Shown one piece after another: positions 51,193 to 58,854 of a DNA stretch of 64,000 bases (position 1 is its first letter; each line of letters opens with the position of its first letter). The notes beneath the pieces are model-generated. The model ran no database searches and was not told where the DNA came from. It saw nothing but the letters and a program-made list of their open reading frames with translations. The position numbers and the translations under genes are program-made. This stretch comes from Cloacimonetes bacterium UBA6097 (GTDB lineage Bacteria > Cloacimonadota > Cloacimonadia > Cloacimonadales > Cloacimonadaceae). The stretch covers positions 43,313 through 107,312 of the forward strand of contig DIWV01000006.1 of assembly GCA_002435865.1 (NCBI GenBank). The letters run 5' to 3'.

Positions 51193-52125
51193 TTAGAAGT
51201 ACTTTTTCCTGATGAATACAATTATCATCACTACAGCAATAATCAGTGAAACTCCCATCACAGCCAAAAACGCCCAGGGTGATTCCTGCAGGGGCAGATG
51301 AATATTCATTCCATACATACTGAATATCATTGTTGGTAGTGCAATTATGATAGTAATAACCGTAAGGAATTTCATCACTATGCTTAAATTATTTGATATC
51401 ACAGATGCAAAAGCATCCATCATTCCGCTCAGGATATCACTGTATATATTTGCCATATCAATAGCCTGCTTGTTTTCAATGATTACATCATCCACCATAT
51501 CCTCACCTTCGGGGTCGTTTTGCAGCCAACGTGAACGCTGTATTCTTTCCAGAATTATTTCGTTTGACTTAAGGGAAGTAGTGAAATAAACCAAAGATTT
51601 CTCCAGGCGGAGCAGACGGATCAGTTCCTTGTTTTTCATTGATACATGCAGTTCCTGTTCAATGTTATTTGTCCTGCGGTTGATTTCTTTAAGGAAGCGC
51701 AGATAATAAACGGAAGTTCTCAGGTTAATATTAAGTATAAAGCTTTGGGGAGTGATATTAAAGGGACGGTGCTTACCTTCCAGGAAGGTTGTCATTATTT
51801 CCTGGTCAAAGAAAGAAGCCGAGATTATCTTATCCGGCAGTATAATAAGTCCCAGTGGCACAGTTGCAAAAGGAAGTTTAGAAGTTTTATGCTTATAAAA
51901 TACAGGCACTCTCATGATAATCAGGATGCCACCGTTTTCATATTCCAAACGGGAAATCTCATCGGAGTCCTGCAAGTCCGTAATAAAATCGTCCGGAAGC
52001 TCATACTTAGAAGTAATCTGCTCTATTTCAGAAGTATCAGGTTCATCCAGATGTATCCAAAAGGCTTCATCCAGATTAGTCGTTGGAGTGAATTTAGTTC
52101 CGCTGTTTAAATAAGCGTTTATCAT
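51193..52125 (-). CDS. corA: CorA-type Mg2+/divalent cation channel
   Basis: A 310-residue protein with a long cytoplasmic N-terminal domain and two C-terminal TM helices. The signature YGMN lies at about residues 271-274, between them. The strong GGGAGG site before the start and its tight spacing to queD (6 nt) put it first in this cluster. It belongs to the short CorA branch (about 310 residues). Mg2+ is the likely ion, with Co2+ or Ni2+ as alternatives. Confidence 0.94.
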   Translation of the reverse strand: MINAYLNSGTKFTPTTNLDEAFWIHLDEPDTSEIEQITSKYELPDDFITDLQDSDEISRLEYENGGILIIMRVPVFYKHKTSKLPFATVPLGLIILPDKIISASFFDQEIMTTFLEGKHRPFNITPQSFILNINLRTSVYYLRFLKEINRRTNNIEQELHVSMKNKELIRLLRLEKSLVYFTTSLKSNEIILERIQRSRWLQNDPEGEDMVDDVIIENKQAIDMANIYSDILSGMMDAFASVISNNLSIVMKFLTVITIIIALPTMIFSMYGMNIHLPLQESPWAFLAVMGVSLIIAVVMIIVFIRKKYF

Positions 52126-52275
52126 TGCGACCTCCCTTCTTTTCCGAAAAAGCTATATCTTGTTTATTCTTTAATATTTGCGTCAGTTTTTTTCATGCAG
52201 GAAAGCTGGCAATACTTTTGTTCAAGTGTCAAGATTTATTAATTGAGACTATACTCAGGAAACGGGTATTTGTCG

Positions 52276-52761
52276 CTATTGTCTGTTAAGTTTAATATCC
52301 TTGACAACTAATTCAATATTTGTGCTACTCATCTGAGAGCCTTCCGATTTAAAGCTGCACGTTATTTCATTTTCACTGATATTCTCAAACTCAACGGTAC
52401 CGCCATCTCTGCGGAAGCTTTCTCTGTTCACTATTGAACCATCCAGTTTAAAAGCAGAAACATACTTAACTTTACCGAATAACTTTACAAATAGATTTGC
52501 AGGTTGTAATTTTGCTTTTTGAATTGATGCATCTCCAATAAAACCTGTAATAATGCCATCATCTTCAATAATAAGCATTACCGGCATTTGTCTTTGATTC
52601 AGGTATTCATTAGAAATCATAACTCTGCCCATGCCAACCCAGGTTCCAACCATTTGAGATGGAGGGGATAGTTTTTTGTTAGGATCACAGGCAGTAAATG
52701 TAAACATAATTACTGCAAATAATATTAAGGTCATTACCAGACTTGATTTCTTTTTTATCAT
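52276..52761 (-). CDS. Small lipoprotein of unknown function
   Basis: A 161-residue protein with a lipoprotein signal (MFTFTAC, Cys near residue 25). It then has an all-beta domain with GTWVGMGRVMISNEYLNQ, MLIIEDDGIITGFIGDAS and GGTVEFENISENEITCSF, reminiscent of small lipocalin-like folds. No function is known. It lies between rnfB and corA, after a terminator, and seems independent of both. Confidence 0.6.
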   Translation of the reverse strand: MIKKKSSLVMTLILFAVIMFTFTACDPNKKLSPPSQMVGTWVGMGRVMISNEYLNQRQMPVMLIIEDDGIITGFIGDASIQKAKLQPANLFVKLFGKVKYVSAFKLDGSIVNRESFRRDGGTVEFENISENEITCSFKSEGSQMSSTNIELVVKDIKLNRQ

Positions 52762-52795
52762 TTTATCTCCTCAGATTGATTTCTTTATACAGCCA

Positions 52796-52830
52796 ATAAA
52801 AATGGCTGTCAATAAAAAAGATGACAGCCA
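52796..52830 (-). terminator. Rho-independent terminator of the rnf operon
   Basis: On the minus strand TGGCTGTCA pairs with TGACAGCCA over a 10-nt loop, followed by a T-rich tract. It lies 24 bp past the rnfB stop. Confidence 0.88.
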
Positions 52831-52854
52831 CTTATTTATTTCCATGGTTTAGTT

Positions 52855-53895
52855 TTATACCATTTCGATGGTCTTTTTAGGGCATTTCTCTGCACATAAT
52901 CCACAACCGATACAGATTTCCTGGTCCACAACATGCAGTTTCTTGACCTCACCCGTGATTGCCTGAACAGGGCAATTCTTGGCACAGATTGTACAACCTA
53001 TGCAGCCTTCGGGTATGATATGAGCTTTTTTACGTTTGCCTGATAACTGGTCTTCGATTGCTTTGGTGGGACAAACTGTAGCACATTGGCCACAATTAAT
53101 GCATTTTGAATAATCTATCCTGGCTAAGTTTCCGGAGACAGTAATTGCCTGTGTCGGACATTTCTTAGCACATAATCCGCAGCCGATGCAGGAATGACTG
53201 CTGCCGCAAAGAACTCGTGCTACCACACCTTTGTCTTTGGAAGAGCAGCGCACAAACACGTTACGGTTTTCCGGTACAAGCATAATGATTCCTCTGGGAC
53301 AGGCTTTTACACAAGCTCCGCAACCCGTGCATTTTTCTTTATCAACACAGCGCATGCCAAATTCATCTACTGTAATAGCATCAAAAGGACATACCTTCAC
53401 ACAATCATTAAAGCCCATGCAGCCCCAACGGCAGGCATTGGGTCCGTCTGCTATATTAACAGCAGACTTACAACTGGTAATTCCTTCGTAATGATATTTC
53501 CAGTTTGTATTTTTATATCCGCCGCTGCTGCAATGATAGACTGCAATCTTTTTCTGAGAAGCCACAGCTTCCTTACCCATTATGGAAGCGATGTGAGCCA
53601 TAACACTTGCTCCACCCGGGGCGCATAAATTAATATCCATATCATTATGGACAATAGCATCAGCATAACCACCGCAACCCGGCATTCCACAAGCTCCGCA
53701 ATTTGCTCCGGGAAGTACTGTCATGATTTGCTCTACCCTGGGATCGACTACCACATGAAAGACTTTGGATGCGAAAGCTAATACCAGTCCAAATATCAGT
53801 CCTAATCCGCCTACAATAATAATTGGTATTGTAACAGAAGAGATTTGGAAAGCTTCTGCATTAGCAGCAAGGAGTGTTAACGACATTATATTCAT
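52855..53895 (-). CDS. rnfB: Rnf complex iron-sulfur subunit RnfB
   Basis: A 346-residue protein: one N-terminal membrane helix, a 4Fe-4S domain (PGANCGACGMPGCGGYADAI near residues 62-82), then six ferredoxin-type CxxCxxCxxxCP motifs, for example CTGCGACVKACP, CIGCGLCAKKCP and CIGCTICAKNCP. Proteobacterial RnfB is about 190 residues with two such clusters, so this is the long form seen in anaerobes such as Acetobacterium. It takes electrons from ferredoxin into the Rnf complex, which pumps Na+ or H+ while reducing NAD+. It is the last gene of the operon. Confidence 0.96.
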   Translation of the reverse strand: MNIMSLTLLAANAEAFQISSVTIPIIIVGGLGLIFGLVLAFASKVFHVVVDPRVEQIMTVLPGANCGACGMPGCGGYADAIVHNDMDINLCAPGGASVMAHIASIMGKEAVASQKKIAVYHCSSGGYKNTNWKYHYEGITSCKSAVNIADGPNACRWGCMGFNDCVKVCPFDAITVDEFGMRCVDKEKCTGCGACVKACPRGIIMLVPENRNVFVRCSSKDKGVVARVLCGSSHSCIGCGLCAKKCPTQAITVSGNLARIDYSKCINCGQCATVCPTKAIEDQLSGKRKKAHIIPEGCIGCTICAKNCPVQAITGEVKKLHVVDQEICIGCGLCAEKCPKKTIEMV

Positions 53896-53914
53896 TCTTT
53901 AATTTCCTCCCTGC

Positions 53915-54520
53915 TTAGATTTTGAAACCCATAAAACCATAAAAGGCAAGTGCCATTACTCCGGCTAAAATTAAACCAATAGGCATTCCTTTCATGTTTA
54001 CAGGTAAGTCTGCATATTCAAGTCTTTCCCTTATTCCAGCCATTAACAGAAGAACAAGAGTAAAGCCGATACCGGAAAGAAATCCATTCAACACTGCATC
54101 TATAAATGTGTAAGCAGTTCCGTCATTCCAGGTTGCCTTTGTATTAAGGATAGCTACACCTAAAACAGCACAATTTGTCGTGATCAAAGGTAAATAAACC
54201 CCCAAAGCTTTATACAGGCTGGGTGCATTCTTTTGAATAACCATTTCCACGAACTGTACCAAAGCTGCTATGGTGAGAATGAAAGCTATTGTCTGCAGAT
54301 ATTGCAGATTGTAGGCAACCAACAAATAGGTATTAATCAGGTAAGTAAAAGCAGATGCCATTGTCATGACGAATATCACTGCCATACCCATACCGAAAGC
54401 AGAATCCAGTTTCTTGGATACTCCCAGATAGGGACATAATCCAAGGAAACGGGAAAGTACATAATTATTGATGAAAACGGCAGTCATTGCCATGAAAAAG
54501 AGTTTACCTAAGTATCCCAT
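53915..54520 (-). CDS. rnfA: Rnf complex membrane subunit RnfA
   Basis: A 201-residue protein with six membrane helices, including FINNYVLSRFLGLCPYLGVSKK and LITTNCAVLGVAIL, whose conserved cysteines hold the membrane-embedded 2Fe-2S centre shared by RnfA and RnfE. It shares one base with the rnfE stop, so translation is coupled. Confidence 0.96.
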   Translation of the reverse strand: MGYLGKLFFMAMTAVFINNYVLSRFLGLCPYLGVSKKLDSAFGMGMAVIFVMTMASAFTYLINTYLLVAYNLQYLQTIAFILTIAALVQFVEMVIQKNAPSLYKALGVYLPLITTNCAVLGVAILNTKATWNDGTAYTFIDAVLNGFLSGIGFTLVLLLMAGIRERLEYADLPVNMKGMPIGLILAGVMALAFYGFMGFKI

Positions 54521-55116
54521 TATCTGCTCCTCTTATTTTTCATCATTTGCATCATACCCATAAGAAATCCAAGGGTTATAAATGCACCCGGGGCAAGAAT
54601 TGCTACAAGCATCGGGTCATAGGTTACAGGCATTACTTTGAAACCAAGCCAGGTTCCCGAACCCAGGATTTCCCTGATGGTTGCAACAATTATTAGAGAA
54701 AAGGTAAAACCCAGACCCATACCTATTCCATCAGCTAATGAACTGAGCACTGTATTTCTATTTGCAAATGCCTCTGCTCTTCCTAAAATAATGCAATTCA
54801 CAACTATCAAAGGAATAAAGATGCCGAGTGATTTGTGCAAAGCAGGTGTATAAGCAGCCATCACCATGTCTACGATGGATACAAAAGCTGCAATTACCAC
54901 AATATAAATTGGTATTCTGATTTTATCGGGAGTTATGTCCTTAATCATAGAGATTATGATATTGGAACAAATCAAAACAAATGTAGCTGCAAAGCCCATG
55001 CCAATGGCATTGTTTACAGATGTTGATACTGCAAGAGTAGGGCACATACCGAGTACTATAACAAAGATTGGGTTCTCTTTGATAAAACCTTTGGTCAGTT
55101 CATTCAGGAATGTCAT
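54520..55116 (-). CDS. rnfE: Rnf complex membrane subunit RnfE
   Basis: A 198-residue protein homologous to RnfA, with NPIFVIVLGMCPTLAVSTSV and LIVVNCIILGRAEAFA carrying the paired cysteines. It forms, with RnfA, the inner membrane core for electron transfer and ion transport. It overlaps rnfG by 4 bp and rnfA by 1 bp. Confidence 0.96.
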   Translation of the reverse strand: MTFLNELTKGFIKENPIFVIVLGMCPTLAVSTSVNNAIGMGFAATFVLICSNIIISMIKDITPDKIRIPIYIVVIAAFVSIVDMVMAAYTPALHKSLGIFIPLIVVNCIILGRAEAFANRNTVLSSLADGIGMGLGFTFSLIIVATIREILGSGTWLGFKVMPVTYDPMLVAILAPGAFITLGFLMGMMQMMKNKRSR

Positions 55117-56156
55117 TTTGACCCTCCTGTGTTTCTGGCTTGAAGTTCAGATTTTAGTTTTGTTATAGTATCCCTGAGGCAATTGGTAATAGCCCTGGTA
55201 GTAATTGTAGCTCCGGCTATTGATTTTATCATTCCACCGTCTTTATCAACTTTCAAAGCGTTAGCGCTTTTCCCATTGAATCTTTTAAGAAAATATCCTT
55301 CCTGGCATTCTGCTCCCAAAGCAGGTGTTTCATCCTGATTAAGAACTTTGATCTGCCTGATATTCAGTTCATTATCAAGAGCAGCCAGGAGTTTGATTTC
55401 ACTGCAATAACCTTGTTTACTGGCTTCAACTGTATAACCTATGGATTTATTCAGCGAATCCATGGCTATATAATAAACAAAGTTAGAATCAGCAAGAGCT
55501 TTCTTTTCCACAAATGTCTTTGCTTCGGGAAGTACTTCCAGTCTGTTTTTAAGAGCTCTGAGAGCTTTCTTATCCAAGGGTTTTACCTCTGTTTGCATAT
55601 CTGCTGGAACTTCAATCTCAGCCAAATCATCTTTTAATATCTGAATAGCATCTTTTAAAGAACTGATAACAGCCCTGGTTGTAATTGTTGCACCTGTGAT
55701 GGATTGAATCGTTCCACCGTCTTTATCCGCTTTGAGTTCATCAAATCCTCTGCCTTTGAACCTTTCCGGGAATGCTTTATCCTGGCACAAGGTTCCCAAT
55801 CCGGGAGTTTCATTCTGGTCGATAACTTTCATATTGATTATAGTGTATTTATCATCCATTGCCACCATTGTCCTGATTACACTGCTGTAACCTCTTTTAG
55901 CTGCTATGAAGCAATAACCCAGGAGTGCATCTTTATCATCTTTGGCTATGTAATAGATAAAAGTAGAATCTTCTGCAGAAACCTTTTCTTCAAATACTTT
56001 GGCTTCAGGCATCAATTCTTTTCTGGTCTGCTCTTCTTCCAAAGCTTTCCTGGCTGCAATTACAGGTTGGGTTTTACTGTTAACAAAAGCCAGGACACCG
56101 CTAGCAACAGCACAGAAGATTAACAGGATAAGACCTAATTGGATTATGTATTTCAT
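55113..56156 (-). CDS. rnfG: Rnf complex subunit RnfG with two FMN-binding domains
   Basis: A 347-residue protein, against about 200 for the usual RnfG. An N-terminal membrane anchor is followed by two similar periplasmic FMN-binding domains (about 45-165 and 205-335). Each carries NETPGLGTLCQD or DETPALGAECQE, and a covalent FMN attachment motif SITGATITTRA or SIAGATITTRA. RnfG passes electrons between its covalent flavin and other subunits. The duplication would give two covalent flavins. It overlaps rnfD and rnfE by 4 bp each. Confidence 0.94.
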   Translation of the reverse strand: MKYIIQLGLILLIFCAVASGVLAFVNSKTQPVIAARKALEEEQTRKELMPEAKVFEEKVSAEDSTFIYYIAKDDKDALLGYCFIAAKRGYSSVIRTMVAMDDKYTIINMKVIDQNETPGLGTLCQDKAFPERFKGRGFDELKADKDGGTIQSITGATITTRAVISSLKDAIQILKDDLAEIEVPADMQTEVKPLDKKALRALKNRLEVLPEAKTFVEKKALADSNFVYYIAMDSLNKSIGYTVEASKQGYCSEIKLLAALDNELNIRQIKVLNQDETPALGAECQEGYFLKRFNGKSANALKVDKDGGMIKSIAGATITTRAITNCLRDTITKLKSELQARNTGGSK

Positions 56157-57256
56157 TTCTTCACCTCACCAAAAGGTTTTGGAATTGTAAATCTGTCAAT
56201 TAGGGGTGTGGCTACGTTCATCAGAAGGATTGAGTAGCATACGCCTTCAGGGAAACCACCCACTTTCCTGATGACCACAGTCAGAAGTCCGCAACCGATG
56301 GCAAAGATTATCCTGCCGTTCTTGGTTATCGGACTCGTTGTATAGTCTGTAGCCATATAGAATGCTCCCAATATCAAACCTCCTGAGAAGATACTCACCA
56401 GAGGAAGCATCAGGTAATTGGCATCCATTCCTTTTACTCCTCCCGTCAGAAGGGTAAGGACAAATACAGTAAGGATATAAAAGAAAGGTATCCGCCATTC
56501 TATAATGTTCAGGTAAAGCAGGTATGCTGCACCAATCAGTAAGGCAATAACAGATACTTCTCCAAGAGAACCACCGATATTACCCCAGAACAGGTTTTTG
56601 ATAGTATCCATATTACACAACTGCTGGTAGATGTCATTGGCTATATTGTGGCTGTCTGTCAGATTGGTTGTCAGGGAATTAACGAAAGATGAATCTCTCA
56701 AGGTTTTTATTACGTTCAAAGGAGTAGCACTCGTTACAAGTTCATAAGCTTTGGAGGAAACCGTTTGCAGGTTTGGGGTTAGACTGCTTACATCAATACC
56801 GTTGATTGAACCGAACCTTGTTTTTACCCATCCGGCAGTTATCAAAGTAGGCCAGGAAGCAAGCAGGAATGCTCTGCCAAGCAGGGCAGGATTAACAGGA
56901 TTATGTCCCAGGCCGCCAAAGACCTGTTTTCCGACTGCTATGGCAAAAACTGCTCCCATCACAGGGAACCACCACGGTGCGCCTGCATTGATATTATATG
57001 CTACCAGCAATCCGGTCAAAAAGGCACTGCCGTCAGCTACTTCAATGGGTACTTTGCGCAGCTTCTGGATTAAAGCTTCAGTTGCTACTGCACTGAAAGC
57101 TCCAAGCAAAGTCAGATAAAGGGCATTCCAGCCAAAGAAATATACCGCTGCTGCCAGAGCAGGGATTAAAGCTATTACGACCTGCCACATTACCCATGGG
57201 ACAGATGTTTTATCATGTAAATGAGGAGCGGGGGAGACGATTACTTTGTTTTCCAT
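56153..57256 (-). CDS. rnfD: Rnf complex membrane subunit RnfD
   Basis: A 367-residue protein with about nine membrane helices and the conserved FMN-attachment Thr region in the periplasmic loop around SSKAYELVTSATPLNVIK. The segments GLLVAYNINAGAPWW, GLGHNPVNPALLGRAF and ATDYTTSPITKNGRI are typical. It binds covalent FMN and is part of the ion-translocating core. Confidence 0.96.
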   Translation of the reverse strand: MENKVIVSPAPHLHDKTSVPWVMWQVVIALIPALAAAVYFFGWNALYLTLLGAFSAVATEALIQKLRKVPIEVADGSAFLTGLLVAYNINAGAPWWFPVMGAVFAIAVGKQVFGGLGHNPVNPALLGRAFLLASWPTLITAGWVKTRFGSINGIDVSSLTPNLQTVSSKAYELVTSATPLNVIKTLRDSSFVNSLTTNLTDSHNIANDIYQQLCNMDTIKNLFWGNIGGSLGEVSVIALLIGAAYLLYLNIIEWRIPFFYILTVFVLTLLTGGVKGMDANYLMLPLVSIFSGGLILGAFYMATDYTTSPITKNGRIIFAIGCGLLTVVIRKVGGFPEGVCYSILLMNVATPLIDRFTIPKPFGEVKK

Positions 57257-57265
57257 TTCTGCTCC

Positions 57266-58591
57266 TTACTTTTTATTCCGTTGAATTTCTGCGAGTTTGA
57301 TTTTGCCTGTATCTATCCACTGTACCAGCCTGATGTGGGCAGGGCAGACATAAGCACAGCTTCCGCACTTCATGCAGTCTGTCATTCCGGCTTTATCCGC
57401 AGTATCATAATCCTGTACTTTGACTGCCTGGGCTATCAGGCTGGGGAAAAGGTTCATAGGACATACATCTACACATCTTCCGCAGCGCAGGCAGGTCTTT
57501 TCCTGCAGGATATGCGCTTCCTTGGGATTGAGCAATATAAGTCCTGAACTGCCTTTTATCATGGGAGGTTCCAGATTGGGAACAGCGAAGCCCATCATCG
57601 GTCCGCCTGAAACTATCTTGCCTATAGGACCTGTTGTTCCTCCGCAGAATTCGACTAATGTAGCAAATGATGTACCAATTCTGGCTTTAAGGTTAGAAGG
57701 TCTGGCAACGACAGAACCTGTCACGGCGATAACTCTTTCTATCAGAGGTTTTTTATATCTTACAGCTTCATAGACAGCAACTGCAGTTCCAACATTCTGG
57801 ACGACAACACCAACTGCCATCGGTAGTCCGCCGCGATTGGGTACTCTTCTTTTGGTTGCAGCATAAATAAGCTGTTTTTCTGCACCTTGCGGGTAGCGAA
57901 GCTTGAGTCCTACAATCCTGATATCGCTTTCTTTTTTGGTAAGTTTCTGCATCAGTTCTATCACATCCGGCTTATTAGCTTCAATACCAATGTATCCGTT
58001 TTTGGCACCGAGGACTTTCATAATGACTTTAAGTCCACTGATAATATCCTCGCTGCGTTCCAGCATCAGCCTGTAATCGGATGTAAGGTAAGGTTCACAT
58101 TCCACACCATTCAGGATTACTGTATCAATCGGTTTGTCTTCAGGAGGTGAAAGTTTTACTATAGTGGGGAAGCCTGCTCCGCCCATTCCGCAGATTCCGG
58201 CATCTTTAATCCTTTGCTTCATTTCTTCAGCAGAGAGAAAGAGGACGTCTGCATCATCGGCAAGAGGAACCCAGGTGTCTTTTCCGTCACCTGTGATTTC
58301 AATAGCCATCTGGCTGGTTCCCACCGGAGAAGGAAATATGTCTATCTTGGTCACTTTTCCGCTGATAGTAGCATGCTGGGGAATAGATACGAAACCTCCG
58401 GCTTCGGCTATTACCTGTCCGGTCAGAACTTCATCTCCAACCTTCACAATCGGGTTAGCAGGTGCGCCGATATGTTGTGAAAGAGGGATTACTACCTTTT
58501 CTGGTATAGAAATCTCCCTAATCGGAGAGTTTTTGGAATAATGCTTATTATCGTGGGGATGTACACCCCCCGGAAATGTCTTTAAATTCAT
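57266..58591 (-). CDS. rnfC: Rnf complex NADH-side subunit RnfC
   Basis: A 441-residue first subunit of the operon. It has GGVHPHDNKHYSKNSPI at the N-terminus, GMGGAGFPTIVKL (flavin/NAD-binding region), ILNGVECEPYLTSD, and two 4Fe-4S motifs CLRCGRCVDVCP and CMKCGSCAYVCP. It passes electrons between the Rnf core and NAD. The order C-D-G-E-A-B is the standard rnf order. Confidence 0.96.
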   Translation of the reverse strand: MNLKTFPGGVHPHDNKHYSKNSPIREISIPEKVVIPLSQHIGAPANPIVKVGDEVLTGQVIAEAGGFVSIPQHATISGKVTKIDIFPSPVGTSQMAIEITGDGKDTWVPLADDADVLFLSAEEMKQRIKDAGICGMGGAGFPTIVKLSPPEDKPIDTVILNGVECEPYLTSDYRLMLERSEDIISGLKVIMKVLGAKNGYIGIEANKPDVIELMQKLTKKESDIRIVGLKLRYPQGAEKQLIYAATKRRVPNRGGLPMAVGVVVQNVGTAVAVYEAVRYKKPLIERVIAVTGSVVARPSNLKARIGTSFATLVEFCGGTTGPIGKIVSGGPMMGFAVPNLEPPMIKGSSGLILLNPKEAHILQEKTCLRCGRCVDVCPMNLFPSLIAQAVKVQDYDTADKAGMTDCMKCGSCAYVCPAHIRLVQWIDTGKIKLAEIQRNKK

Positions 58592-58854
58592 TCACACTCC
58601 CTGTTTACTTATCCTCTGGTAAAAGCTTTGTAAGGATAGGTGTATTTTTTAAGTAATTTGTTTGCCACTTTTTAAGTTGAAACAAAAAAGGCAAGGAAAA
58701 ATTGGATATCGAGGGGATTTTTAATGATAGGATTTTAGGATATTAGTATCAATATATGTCATGTTAATTTGCTTGTTTTGTACGGTTGCGTCATATAATG
58801 AATTGTCTAATCAGTTCATAACATTTAATTTATTTGCTGGTTACTAAGTCATAA

